Source: JADYZU01 sp964540965
GTDB taxonomy: Bacteria; Pseudomonadota; Alphaproteobacteria; Rhodobacterales; Rhodobacteraceae
NCBI GenBank assembly: GCA_964540965.1
Contig: CAZIOT010000007.1
Location: 62,001 to 126,000 of the forward strand
Direction: 5' to 3'
Length of the DNA: 64,000 bases
Position 1 is the first letter of the stretch; every line of letters starts with the position of its first letter. A program made the translations under genes and the position numbers. Below the pieces are notes generated by a model. It saw nothing but the letters and a program-made list of their open reading frames with translations. It was not told the origin of the DNA and ran no database searches. Below are positions 34,680 to 42,749 of this stretch, one piece after another.

Positions 34680-34823
34680 AACCGTGGCGCCGCAGCGCAG
34701 CGCCGGCATCACGGCAATGCACGCAATTTTCCACAATTCCGCCCCTTTCGACAGCGATTCTCTCAATCATCCTGCGGGGGCTGGATCAGACAAGGGCCAA
34801 AAGGCCCAAGGAAGGGGACGGAA

Positions 34824-35420
34824 ATGATGCTTCATCGTCTTGGACTGCTTTCGGTCGCGGCGCTGGCGCTGGCCGCCTGCGCGACCCCCGAAACCGCGAC
34901 GCGGAACATGCCGCTTGACCTGCCGGTGCTTCAGGCCGCCGACGGCAGCGTGATCGCCCGCAACTATGCGCTGGCCGGCCTTGAGATGGCGGTGCCCGGC
35001 GACCTGCGGATCTCGGAATCCAACAGCTATTATCCGTTCGTCGACATCGTCTGGCGGGGTGACCCGATCGGCGACCGCCGCGAACAGATCGCCTCGATGT
35101 TCTACGAGGCGGCCCAGCGCAATGTCGGAACACCGGCCGAGGGCGAGCGCCCGGTCATCGCCGAGGTCACCCTGCGGCGTTTCCATGGCGTTACCGAGCG
35201 GACGCATTATTCCGTCGGCGGCGTCTATTCGATCCGCTTCGACCTGACGGTGCGCGATGCGATGACCGGCGATGTGATCGAACCCGCGCGGACCGTGACC
35301 GCCGACCTGCCGGCCCCGGGCGGACAGGCCGCGGTCGAACTTGAGCGGGCCGGCCAGACCGAACGGGTGCGGGTGACGGATTTCCTTGCCTGGACGCTGC
35401 GCCAGCAACTGGAACTCTGA
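34824..35420 (+). CDS. Lipoprotein of unknown function
   Basis: The 198-residue product starts with a lipoprotein signal (MMLHRLGLLSVAALALAAC) giving lipidation at Cys19. The remainder is a mixed alpha/beta domain with LRISESNSYYPFVDIVWRGDPIGDRREQI and FDLTVRDAMTGDVIEPARTVTADLPAPGG, a conserved type in Rhodobacteraceae without known role. The start is preceded by GGAAGGGGACGG; two adjacent ATG codons (34824 and 34827) are both usable. It is transcribed away from edd across the LacI-type operator. Confidence 0.8.
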   Translation: MMLHRLGLLSVAALALAACATPETATRNMPLDLPVLQAADGSVIARNYALAGLEMAVPGDLRISESNSYYPFVDIVWRGDPIGDRREQIASMFYEAAQRNVGTPAEGERPVIAEVTLRRFHGVTERTHYSVGGVYSIRFDLTVRDAMTGDVIEPARTVTADLPAPGGQAAVELERAGQTERVRVTDFLAWTLRQQLEL

Positions 35421-35460
35421 TCCCCTTTCCGGGACAGGCGCGACAGGATAGAGGGCAGGC

Positions 35461-36672
35461 ATGAGCCTGCCCTTCTTTCTTTCCCCGCCCTATCCCCATG
35501 TCCGCCTGTCGCCCAAGGCCGAGGCGCGGGCGATCCGCCACGGATTCCCTTGGGTCTATGCCGGGGAACTGACGCTTGACCGGCCGACCAAGAACCTTGT
35601 GCCCGGATCCTTTGCCGTCCTTGACGATGCCGAGGGGCGGGCGATGGGGGTGGTCACGGTCAACCCGGGGTCAAAGATCCTGTGCCGGATGCTCGACCCC
35701 GATCCCGCGGCCGTCATCGACGAGGACTGGATCGCCGCGCGCCTGGCCCGCGCGCTCGCGCATCGCGCGCGGCTGTATGACGCGCCGTTCTACCGTGTGG
35801 TCCATGCCGAGGCCGACGGCCTGCCCGGCGTGGTCATCGACCGTTTCGGCGATACCGCCGTGATCCAGCCCAATGCGGCCTGGTCCGAGGCGCTGATCGC
35901 GCCGCTGACCGCGGCGCTGGTCCGCGTCACTGGCGTGGCGACGGTCATCAAGAACGGCTCGGGCCGCGCGCGCGGGCTGGAAGGTCTGGCCGAAGAGATG
36001 GCGGTGGTCCATGGCGCGGCCCCTGCCGGGCCGCTGGCGGTGCCGATGAACGGCGCGGTCTACATGGCCGATGTGATGGGCGGGCAGAAGACCGGGCTGT
36101 TCTACGACCAGCGGCCGAACCACGCCTCTGTCGCCGCGCTGTCGCGCGGGGCGCGGGTGCTGGACGTGTTTTCCCATGTCGGCGGCTTTGGCCTTGCCGC
36201 GCTGGCCGGCGGCGCGGCCTCGGCGCTGGCCGTCGACGGATCGGCGGCGGCGCTGGACCTGGCCGGGCAGGGCGCGGCGGCAATGGGCGCCGGGGACCGT
36301 TTCGCCACGCGGCAGGGCGATGCCTTTGCCGTGCTCGAGGCCCTTGCCGCCGAAGGCGCGACCTTCGACGTGGTGATCTGCGATCCGCCGGCCTTTGCCC
36401 CGGCGAAACCGGCGCTCGAGGCCGGGCTGCGCGCCTATGAACGGGTGGCGCGGCTGGCGGCGGTGCTGGTGGCCGAGGACGGCTATCTGTGCCTCTGTTC
36501 CTGTTCCCATGCCGCCGACCTGTCGAAATTCCGCGCCGCCAGCGCCCGTGGCATCGGCAGGGCGGGGCGGCGCAGCCAGATCATCCATACCGGATTCGCC
36601 GGTCCCGACCATCCGGTGCTGCCGCAACTGGCGGAATCGGGATACCTGAAATCGCTGGTGTTCCGGCTGTGA
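35461..36672 (+). CDS. RlmI-like class I SAM-dependent RNA methyltransferase
   Basis: This 403-residue protein has an N-terminal PUA-like RNA-binding domain (about residues 12-90, RLSPKAEARAIRHGFPWVYAGEL) and a Rossmann methyltransferase domain. The domain shows GGQKTGLFYDQRPNH, RVLDVFSHVGGFGLAALAGGA (SAM loop), FDVVICDPPAFAPAK (the NPP/DPP catalytic loop) and LCSCSH. This matches bacterial 23S rRNA 5-methylcytosine enzymes of the RlmI class. The nearest named group I recall is the Rhodobacter RSP_2647 family. A PIN-domain gene follows, a pairing typical of the group. Confidence 0.9.
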   Translation: MSLPFFLSPPYPHVRLSPKAEARAIRHGFPWVYAGELTLDRPTKNLVPGSFAVLDDAEGRAMGVVTVNPGSKILCRMLDPDPAAVIDEDWIAARLARALAHRARLYDAPFYRVVHAEADGLPGVVIDRFGDTAVIQPNAAWSEALIAPLTAALVRVTGVATVIKNGSGRARGLEGLAEEMAVVHGAAPAGPLAVPMNGAVYMADVMGGQKTGLFYDQRPNHASVAALSRGARVLDVFSHVGGFGLAALAGGAASALAVDGSAAALDLAGQGAAAMGAGDRFATRQGDAFAVLEALAAEGATFDVVICDPPAFAPAKPALEAGLRAYERVARLAAVLVAEDGYLCLCSCSHAADLSKFRAASARGIGRAGRRSQIIHTGFAGPDHPVLPQLAESGYLKSLVFRL

Positions 36673-36676
36673 GGGG

Positions 36677-36713
36677 GCGGGCGCATCCGCCCGGTCCGGG
36701 CGGATGCGCCCGC
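36677..36713. terminator. 17-bp perfect stem with triloop
   Basis: 36677-36693 and 36697-36713 are perfect inverted complements around GTC. The element starts 5 bp after the methyltransferase stop and ends 42 bp before the PIN gene. It has no T run, so it may be a terminator, an RNA-stabilising hairpin or an RNase III-type processing site. Confidence 0.6.
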
Positions 36714-36754
36714 TGCGGCTCCGATCGGGCCGCGAGGCCCGTACGGAGCCGCTG

Positions 36755-37306
36755 ATGCGCGTCCTGATCGACGCCAATGTCCTGTACCCGACCATCCTGC
36801 GCGAGATCGTGCTGGGCTGCGCCGCCGCCGGCCTGTTCGAGCCGCGCTGGTCGGCACGGATCGTCGAGGAATGGGCGCGGGCGGCGGCGAAACTGTCGCC
36901 CGAACAGGAAATCTGGGCCCGCGGCGAAGGCGCGGCCGCCAATACCCGCTTTCCGCAGGCGCAGGTCACGGTCCCGGCCGAACTGGCCAACCGGCTGTGG
37001 CTGCCCGACCCGGACGATGTCCATGTCCTTGCCGCCGCCATCGCCGGGCATTGCGATGCGATCCTGACGATGAACGCGCAGGATTTTCCGCGCGGCCTGC
37101 TGGTGGACGAGGGGCTGCAGCGCCTTGACCCCGACAATTTCCTCCTCGGGCTGGCCGACACCGACCGTGGCGCGGTGCTGGCGGTGGTCGAGGCCTCGGT
37201 CGCCGAGGCGAAGCGGCTGTCGGGCAACGACGACTGGACGGTGCGGTCGATCCTGAAGAAGATCCGGATGAACCGGCTGGCGAGGGCGCTGGGGCCGGGC
37301 GCCTAG
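36755..37306 (+). CDS. PIN-domain protein (RSP_2648-like)
   Basis: The 183-residue protein opens with the PIN signature MRVLIDANVLYPTILREIVL (first acidic residue Asp7). It has an internal Glu near VEEWARAA and a later LPDPDDVHVLAAAIAGHCDAILTMNAQDFP carrying the remaining acidic metal ligands. PIN proteins are Mg2+/Mn2+-dependent ribonucleases, often VapC-type toxins. No antitoxin gene precedes it, so a housekeeping RNA role beside the RNA methyltransferase is likelier. Start at 36755 follows GTACGGAGCC. Its stop codon shares CTAG with the convergent M48 gene. Confidence 0.85.
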   Translation: MRVLIDANVLYPTILREIVLGCAAAGLFEPRWSARIVEEWARAAAKLSPEQEIWARGEGAAANTRFPQAQVTVPAELANRLWLPDPDDVHVLAAAIAGHCDAILTMNAQDFPRGLLVDEGLQRLDPDNFLLGLADTDRGAVLAVVEASVAEAKRLSGNDDWTVRSILKKIRMNRLARALGPGA

Positions 37307-37995
37307 GTCAGCGTCCCCGGCTGCCATTTGCGCGCATTCGCCTCGATCGCGGTGATGCGGTCGGCGGTTCTGGGATGGGTCAACAGCCAGGCCGGCGCGG
37401 TGCCGCCGTTCCCCGCAAGCGCGTCCAGCTTGCGGAACAGCGACAGTTGCGGTTCGGCGCCGATTCCCGACTTGAGCAGCAGGGCGGTGGCATAGGCGTC
37501 GGCCTCGAATTCGTCGCCGCGCGACAGATGCGCCACCAGCATCGTGGTGACAAGATTGGCCAGCCAGACGCCGATGCCGGGCAGAATGCGCCCCAGCACC
37601 GCCGCCAGCGCCATCCGCACCGCGTTCTGCCCGGAAAAGTCGATCATCCGCCGCCGCGTATGCCCCAGCGCCACATGCCCCAGCTCATGCGCCACCACCG
37701 AAGCAAGCTCCTCCGCCGTCACGTCGCCGGCCAGATAGCGGTCATAGAAGCCGCGGGTCAGGAAGATGCGGCCATCGGGCGCGGCGAGACCGTTCACCGG
37801 CGCGATCTCGTAGAGGAACACCCGCAGTTTCGGCAGGTCGAGCGCCGCGGCCATGCGGTCGATCAGCGGCCGCAGGCCGGGATCGAGCAGTTCGGTCGAG
37901 CGGGCGTCCAGCTCGGCCTTGGTCCGCCATGTCGAAAAGCGCCAGACGACAAGGCCGTAGGCGATGGCAAGCAGGAAGGGCAGGTATCTCAGCAT
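37303..37995 (-). CDS. M48-family metallopeptidase
   Basis: The 230-residue protein has one N-terminal membrane segment (MLRYLPFLLAIAYGLVVW), the zinc motif ASVVAHELGHVALGH (HExxH) near residue 105, and the downstream glutamate in HLSRGDEFEADAYATALLLKSG. A hydrophobic patch between them may be a second membrane segment. It resembles the HtpX/Oma1 group that degrades misfolded membrane proteins. The start at 37993-37995 lies 13 bp after dedA. It is the last gene of the five-gene envelope cluster. Confidence 0.92.
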   Translation of the reverse strand: MLRYLPFLLAIAYGLVVWRFSTWRTKAELDARSTELLDPGLRPLIDRMAAALDLPKLRVFLYEIAPVNGLAAPDGRIFLTRGFYDRYLAGDVTAEELASVVAHELGHVALGHTRRRMIDFSGQNAVRMALAAVLGRILPGIGVWLANLVTTMLVAHLSRGDEFEADAYATALLLKSGIGAEPQLSLFRKLDALAGNGGTAPAWLLTHPRTADRITAIEANARKWQPGTLT

Positions 37996-38008
37996 CAGCC
38001 GGATATGG

Positions 38009-38614
38009 TCATGGATCCGCCCGGCGGGAAGTGCGCTCGGCGCGGATCGTGGCGACCAGCCACCAGCCAAGGCCAAGGGCCGCGACACCGGCGGCGATGA
38101 AGCCCAGCGTGCTGACCGCCAGGCTCGACGCCGCGGCGAGATTGCCGGTGAAGGCATAACCAAGGCCAAGCCAGATCGAGACCCAGACCGCGGCGCCGGC
38201 CAGATCCCAAAGGGTGAAGCTGAGCCAGCCCAGCCGGGCGGCACCGGCCGCAAGCGTGACATAGGGGCCAAGCGGCGAGAACAGCCAGCGCGACAGGAAC
38301 ACCGCCATGCCGCCGTGGCGGGACAAGAGCGCGGTGGCCCGACCCACCGGCGGCGCCTTGGCCGCCAGCCGGTCGATCAGCCGGGCGCCGCCGCGGCGCC
38401 CGATCTGGAACCCGCCCTGATCGCCGGCGATGACCCCGGCCAGCACCGCCCCGGCGGTGGTGGATGCCGAAAGATCGCCCGCCGCGACGAACCCGCCCGC
38501 CGCCAGCACCAGCACCGAGGACGGGATCGGCAGCATCAGGCTCGACCCGAAGGCGCAAAGCGCCAGAAGCCACGGCCCGTAGGTCGGGACAAGGGCCAGC
38601 AGCCAATCGGTCAT
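38009..38614 (-). CDS. DedA-family membrane protein
   Basis: The 201-residue protein has about five hydrophobic segments and the DedA pattern: FGSSLMLPIPSSVLVLAAGGF near the N-terminus, VIAGDQGGFQIGRRGGARLI, and HGGMAVFLSRWLFSPLGPYVTLAAGAARLGWLSF with the FxxR(x)xPxxR-like G. DedA proteins are needed for lipid-carrier recycling and membrane proton balance; some flip undecaprenyl phosphate. Its start overlaps the preceding gene by 4 bp. The charged tail ends TSRRADP. Confidence 0.92.
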   Translation of the reverse strand: MTDWLLALVPTYGPWLLALCAFGSSLMLPIPSSVLVLAAGGFVAAGDLSASTTAGAVLAGVIAGDQGGFQIGRRGGARLIDRLAAKAPPVGRATALLSRHGGMAVFLSRWLFSPLGPYVTLAAGAARLGWLSFTLWDLAGAAVWVSIWLGLGYAFTGNLAAASSLAVSTLGFIAAGVAALGLGWWLVATIRAERTSRRADP

Positions 38615-39057
38615 GGCCCGTCCGTGGTGTCGCCGCTGCCGCCCTCGGCCGGGGCGGGCGTGGCCGTCTCGCCCGTGCCGTCATCCCGGTCGCCGCCGTG
38701 ATCGCCGTCCGGTCCGTCGCCATGCCCGCCCTCCGGGTGCTGCATGTCGCGGAGCGCATGTTCCACGGCGCGGATGATCTCCTCGACCGGGACGCCGCGG
38801 TCGCGCGCGATTTCGTCCAGCGTCATCGGTCGCCCGGCCTCTTCGGGCGTCGGCAGGCCGGCGATGCGGTCGATCTCGCGCGGGTCAAGGCCGGTGTTGC
38901 GGCCGATGTAGCCCACGGTCATCCAGGGCGCGAGCGGTTCTTCCCCCGGCCAGCCGCGGGCGTGATTGCCGATGCGCAGCGCGAAAAAGGCGACAAGCGC
39001 CAGCGCCACGGCAAAAGCCGCGACCAGAACCGCGTGCCGGCGCAGAAAGCCGGTCAT
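38611..39057 (-). CDS. Single-pass membrane protein with His/Asp/Gly-rich tail
   Basis: The 148-residue protein has one N-terminal membrane segment (about residues 8-28) and a compact helical domain, where TVGYIGRNTGLDPREIDRIAGL and MTLDEIARDRGVPVEEIIRAVEHAL read like two helical repeats. The tail HPEGGHGDGPDGDHGGDRDD, followed by acidic and Thr-rich residues, might bind metal. It overlaps both neighbours by 4 bp (ATGA at each side), so translation of the 58-residue gene, this gene and dedA is coupled. Family not recognised. Confidence 0.8.
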   Translation of the reverse strand: MTGFLRRHAVLVAAFAVALALVAFFALRIGNHARGWPGEEPLAPWMTVGYIGRNTGLDPREIDRIAGLPTPEEAGRPMTLDEIARDRGVPVEEIIRAVEHALRDMQHPEGGHGDGPDGDHGGDRDDGTGETATPAPAEGGSGDTTDGP

Positions 39058-39230
39058 CCGGCCCGCATCATGCGGTCAAGCACCAGAAGCACCACCAGCC
39101 CGGCGATGCCCAGAAGGATGCCGCCGACCGCTGCCCATTGCAGAAGGTCGGCCGTCTTGCCGCCGCGGCGTCGGGCGCCAAGGGCGCCAAGGAGGGCGCC
39201 GATGACAAGGCCGCCCAGAGGATAGATCAT
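39054..39230 (-). CDS. 58-residue two-helix membrane protein
   Basis: The frame starts at the ATG at 39228-39230 and encodes two hydrophobic helices (IYPLGGLVIGALLGALGA and LLQWAAVGGILLGIAGLVVLLVL) separated by a basic loop ARRRGGK, which predicts a hairpin with the loop in the cytoplasm. An earlier in-frame ATG at 39326 would lie inside the upstream gene and add 32 arginine-rich residues, so I reject it. It starts 4 bp after the DUF2927 gene stop and overlaps the next gene by 4 bp. Role unknown. Confidence 0.7.
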   Translation of the reverse strand: MIYPLGGLVIGALLGALGARRRGGKTADLLQWAAVGGILLGIAGLVVLLVLDRMMRAG

Positions 39231-39234
39231 GCAC

Positions 39235-40626
39235 TCAGCCCTGAGGGGCCGGGTTGAGCTGCGCGATCTCGCGCGCCCGCGCCCGGACATTCTGTTCCGA
39301 GCCAAAGCCGTAACGTGCCCAGGCAAGGCTGTCCAGCCGCACCGTCTGCGCCTCGACGCTGCGTCCGGCCAGGTTCAGCGCCTCGGCGCGGAACATCATG
39401 AGCGAGGCGAGAAGGGCGGCATTCTCGAACCGTTCGGCGACGGGGATCGCGTCCTCGGTCAGCGCAAGCACGGTGGCGGTATCGCCGTCGCGCAGGGCAA
39501 AGGCGCAAAGCTGCACCGCGACATGCGCCTCGTGCAGGCGGGTATCGGGCGACTCGCGGAACACTCGCTGCGCCTCGAGGAAGGCGCCAAGCGCGTGATC
39601 GGGGTTCGAGGAAACCGTCAGCCTGCCATAGGCATAAAGCGCGAATCCCTTGCGCGGCCCGTCCCAGCCAAAGGCGCGGGCCAGATTGATCGCCGTCTCG
39701 GCGGCATCGCGGCGGCGGGTCGGCAGGACGTTCGACGACAAGGCGGTCTCGATGGCGTCGATCCAGTCGCGCGAGGTATCGTTCATCGGATCGCCGATGC
39801 GCTGGCCGGCGGGGTTGTAGCGCGCCAGAAGCGCCGGCAGGCGCGCCGCGGCATCGCCGCGGGTCATGCCGTTGGCCAGTTCCGGCGCGTAGAACAGCCG
39901 CAGCACCAGCATGTCAAAGCCGGTCAGCACGGCGTTGATGTTGTCGTCGTTGAACACCGAATCCGGCAGCCGGTAGAGGTCGTTCAGCGGGCCGATGGCC
40001 TGGGCCAGTTCCTCGTGCAGGCAGTCGCGGATTTCCTGCGGCGCCACATCGGAAGGCACGAAGATCACCGCGCGGTCGCGGCGGGTCAGGGTCGACCAGT
40101 CGACCATCGGCGTGTGCCGGGCGGCGCGGAATTCGGCCCAGCTCGACACCCGCGGCACCACGAAACAGGCGGCGCGCGGCACCGCACCGACCAGTTCGGC
40201 GCGCGGGATCGCCTCGATGGTGACGGCGGCTTCGGGGGCGCCGGTCAGGAAGATGTCGATCCCGGCCTCGGTGTTGAGCCGGGTCAGAAGGGCGCGCAGG
40301 TCGGGGACAAGGCTGGCCGGCACGTCGCCCGCGACACGGACGGAAATCGGCCCCTCGAACCGGGTCATGATCGGAATCGACCGGCCCGATTCCATGCGGA
40401 AGGACAGGTCGAGGAAATCCTGCGCGATCTCGTCGTTCGACCGGCTGGGCGCGGCACCGGCATGGGCGGCAAACAACCGCATCGGCGGCAGGTCCGATGT
40501 CATCACCGTGGCGCGGCTGGGCTGTTCGGTCGGCCCCGGCGCGCAGGCCGACAGAAAAGCGGCAAGCGTGGCCGCGGCGCGGCGCAGCTTGCGGAGGCGA
40601 TTGTGTGTCCGTCCTGCGTGGGTCAC
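39235..40626 (-). CDS. DUF2927 domain lipoprotein
   Basis: The 463-residue protein has a basic N-terminus and a signal ending in LAAFLSAC (predicted lipidation at Cys28). The DUF2927 domain spans about residues 60-290 (MESGRSIPIMTRFEGPISVRVAGDVP...FVPSDVAPQEIRDCLHEELAQAIGP). The C-terminal third is helical and repeat-like (YGRLTVSSNPDHALGAFLEAQRVF...), resembling a TPR-like region. The HEELAQ segment resembles a degenerate zincin motif, but I cannot assert activity. It heads the five-gene cluster ending in dedA and the M48 peptidase. Confidence 0.85.
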   Translation of the reverse strand: MTHAGRTHNRLRKLRRAAATLAAFLSACAPGPTEQPSRATVMTSDLPPMRLFAAHAGAAPSRSNDEIAQDFLDLSFRMESGRSIPIMTRFEGPISVRVAGDVPASLVPDLRALLTRLNTEAGIDIFLTGAPEAAVTIEAIPRAELVGAVPRAACFVVPRVSSWAEFRAARHTPMVDWSTLTRRDRAVIFVPSDVAPQEIRDCLHEELAQAIGPLNDLYRLPDSVFNDDNINAVLTGFDMLVLRLFYAPELANGMTRGDAAARLPALLARYNPAGQRIGDPMNDTSRDWIDAIETALSSNVLPTRRRDAAETAINLARAFGWDGPRKGFALYAYGRLTVSSNPDHALGAFLEAQRVFRESPDTRLHEAHVAVQLCAFALRDGDTATVLALTEDAIPVAERFENAALLASLMMFRAEALNLAGRSVEAQTVRLDSLAWARYGFGSEQNVRARAREIAQLNPAPQG

Positions 40627-41070
40627 GCCGGTTCTCCTGCCGTTTGTCCCGGGATGGATCCTTGGCCCCGACGCGTGGCGGGGATTGGGACGAACCGGGG
40701 CAATCCCGTGGCAGCGGGAACCGCCGGCATATTGGCCCCGGTCGCGGCGGATGCGGAAGGTGCCCGCCGCGCCCTGCGCCGCGAATCGCCGACTGGGGCG
40801 CCGCGGCCACAGTCGCGTTGTGCGGGCCCGTGCCGGGGTCCACTACATCTTGGGAGCGGGGCTGCGGCTGACGACTTTGCAACAGGCGCCAGACGCGCAG
40901 GCGGCCGATTCGCCTGCGAATCAGGCCCCGCAGCGAATGCGCGGAATCGCCGGGGGAAATCGGGGGGTGACACTCCGCCGGCCAGGGCGTAAAGAGCCGC
41001 CAGCCGAACAATGGGGTGCCGGATGAACGGAAACCTGCAATGGTCCGCTCCCGCGCCGATGGGAGCAGAG
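40627..41070. other. 444-bp region between the DUF2927 gene and dksA
   Basis: This is the divergent control region of the envelope cluster and dksA. No gene is supported. GATTCGC-CT-GCGAATC (40907-40922) forms a short hairpin. I see no convincing promoter on either side. Confidence 0.6.
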
Positions 41071-41493
41071 ATGAAGGCCGAGACGTTCCTTCCCGACGAT
41101 TACCGACCTGCCGAGGACGAGCCGTTCATGAACGAACGCCAGCTCGAATATTTCCGGCGCAAGCTGATCGCGTGGAAGGGCGAAATCCTCAAGGAAAGCC
41201 TCGACACGATCGAGGGGATGAAGGACCAGACCCGCAACATCCCCGACATTGCCGACCGCGCCTCCGAGGAAACCGACCGGGCGCTGGAACTGCGCACCCG
41301 CGACCGCCAGCGCAAGCTGGTCAGCAAGATCGACGCCGCCCTGCGCCGGATCGAGGATGGCGAATACGGCTATTGCGAGATCACCGGAGAGCCGATCAGC
41401 CTCAAGCGGCTGGATGCGCGCCCCATCGCGACGATGACGCTCGAGGCGCAGGAACGCCACGAACGCCGCGAAAAGGTCCATCGCGACGAATGA
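41071..41493 (+). CDS. dksA: RNA polymerase-binding factor DksA, single-cysteine type
   Basis: The 140-residue regulator binds RNA polymerase through its secondary channel and, with ppGpp, adjusts rRNA and biosynthetic promoters. The N-terminal part and coiled coil (NERQLEYFRRKLIAWKGEILKESLDTIEGMK...DRASEETDRALELRTRDRQRKLVSKID, with the DRASEE tip acidic residues) are intact. The globular domain reads YGYCEITGEPISLKRLDARPIATMTLEAQERHE: only the first zinc-finger cysteine remains. The start at 41071 (GGGAGCAG upstream) fits homologues; longer starts add 4-20 unconserved residues. The flavin monooxygenase gene follows after 1 bp. Confidence 0.95.
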   Translation: MKAETFLPDDYRPAEDEPFMNERQLEYFRRKLIAWKGEILKESLDTIEGMKDQTRNIPDIADRASEETDRALELRTRDRQRKLVSKIDAALRRIEDGEYGYCEITGEPISLKRLDARPIATMTLEAQERHERREKVHRDE

Positions 41494-41494
41494 G

Positions 41495-42658
41495 ATGACA
41501 GCGAACCGCGACAGGCGTGTGGTGGTTGCGGGCGGCGGCATCGCCGGGCTGGCCTCGGCGCTGGCCTTTGCCCGCGCCGGCGCCGAGGTCACGGTGCTGG
41601 AACGCGCGCCCGCGATCGGCGAAATCGGCGCCGGTCTGCAGATCTCTCCCAACGGTGGCGCGGTGCTGGCGGGGCTGGGCCTGTCGGCCGCCGCCGATGC
41701 CCGGTCGATCCGCGCCCAGGCGGTCGAGCCGATGGACGCCCTGTCGGGCCGGCGCCTTGGCCGGTTCGACCTGACCGGGTTGCCCGGCGCGCCTTGGCGG
41801 CTGTTCCACCGCGCCGATCTTGTCGAAATCCTGGCCGAGGGCGCCCGCGCGGCGGGTGTCGAGATCCTGACCGGCGCCCGCGTCACCGCGATCAGCGCGG
41901 ACGGCGCGATCAGCACCGAGGGCGCGGGCGATTTCCGCCCCAATCTGGCGGTCGGCGCCGATGGCCTGCATTCGGTGCTGCGCCCGGTGCTGAACCCCGA
42001 CAGCAAGGCGTTCTTCACCGGACAGGCGGCATGGCGGGCCCTGGTCGCGGGCGACCATCCGCCCGTTGCCCGCATCTGGATGGCGCCCGGCCGCCATGTC
42101 GTGACCTATCCGCTGGCGGGCGGCCGCATCAACATCGTCGCGGTGCGCGAAACCCCCGACTGGGTGGCCGAGGGCTGGAACCACGCCGACGACCCGGCGC
42201 ATCTGGCCGCGGCCTTTGCCGATTGCGCACCCGAATTGCGCGGGATTCTGGGCCGCGTGCAGGATCTGCGGCTCTGGGGCCTGTTCCGCCATCCGGTGGC
42301 CGAAATCTGGCAGGGTCCGGCGGCGGCGCTGGTCGGCGATGCCGCGCATCCGACGCTGCCGTTCCTGGGGCAGGGCGCCAATCTGGCGTTCGAGGACGCC
42401 TGGGTTCTGGCGGCGACCACCTCGGCCGATCCGTCGCTGACCCGGGCGTTGCAGCAGTATCAGGCGATCCGCAAGCCGCGCGCCAGCCGCACCATCGAGG
42501 GCGCCAACCGCAACGCGGTGAACTATCACCTGACCGGCCCGCGCCGTACCGCCGCCCACCTGGCGCTGCGCGGCATCGCCCGGCTGGCGCCCTCGGCCTT
42601 TCTGGGCCGGCTGTCCTGGCTTTACGACCACGACGTGACGCGGGCCTTTCCGCGGTAG
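41495..42658 (+). CDS. FAD-dependent monooxygenase (UbiH/salicylate hydroxylase type)
   Basis: The 387-residue flavoprotein has the N-terminal FAD loop VVVAGGGIAGLASALAFARAGAEVTVLERA, the conserved FHRADLVEILAEGA, the middle DG motif VGADGLHSVLRP, and ALVGDAAHPTLPFLGQGANLAFEDAWVLA. It adds one oxygen atom to an aromatic or quinone-like ring using NAD(P)H; the substrate is unknown. The ATG lies 1 bp after the dksA stop, so it is probably co-transcribed. The gene is followed by a GTGGGC repeat. Confidence 0.9.
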   Translation: MTANRDRRVVVAGGGIAGLASALAFARAGAEVTVLERAPAIGEIGAGLQISPNGGAVLAGLGLSAAADARSIRAQAVEPMDALSGRRLGRFDLTGLPGAPWRLFHRADLVEILAEGARAAGVEILTGARVTAISADGAISTEGAGDFRPNLAVGADGLHSVLRPVLNPDSKAFFTGQAAWRALVAGDHPPVARIWMAPGRHVVTYPLAGGRINIVAVRETPDWVAEGWNHADDPAHLAAAFADCAPELRGILGRVQDLRLWGLFRHPVAEIWQGPAAALVGDAAHPTLPFLGQGANLAFEDAWVLAATTSADPSLTRALQQYQAIRKPRASRTIEGANRNAVNYHLTGPRRTAAHLALRGIARLAPSAFLGRLSWLYDHDVTRAFPR

Positions 42659-42668
42659 CGGTGGAGCG

Positions 42669-42690
42669 GTGGGCGGTTGCCCACCCTACG
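42669..42690. repeat. GTGGGC-type dispersed repeat, second copy
   Basis: GGTGGGC-GGTT-GCCCACC is followed by CTACG, the same core as 5804-5825. It lies between the convergent monooxygenase and xth genes. Confidence 0.75.
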
Positions 42691-42749
42691 GTGCACCTCG
42701 TTCCACGCGGGCCTGTGGTTCCGGGCGCTGCGGTAAACGGTTGCCCAAT

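Noticed and set aside
32886..34823. Long plus-strand frame ahead of the lipoprotein gene
   Set aside because: This part is the complement of edd. Only the segment from 34824 has a lipoprotein signal and a ribosome site.
36755..37306. VapC toxin of a VapBC pair
   Set aside because: No antitoxin-like gene precedes the PIN gene, and its position after the RNA methyltransferase matches a conserved housekeeping pair.
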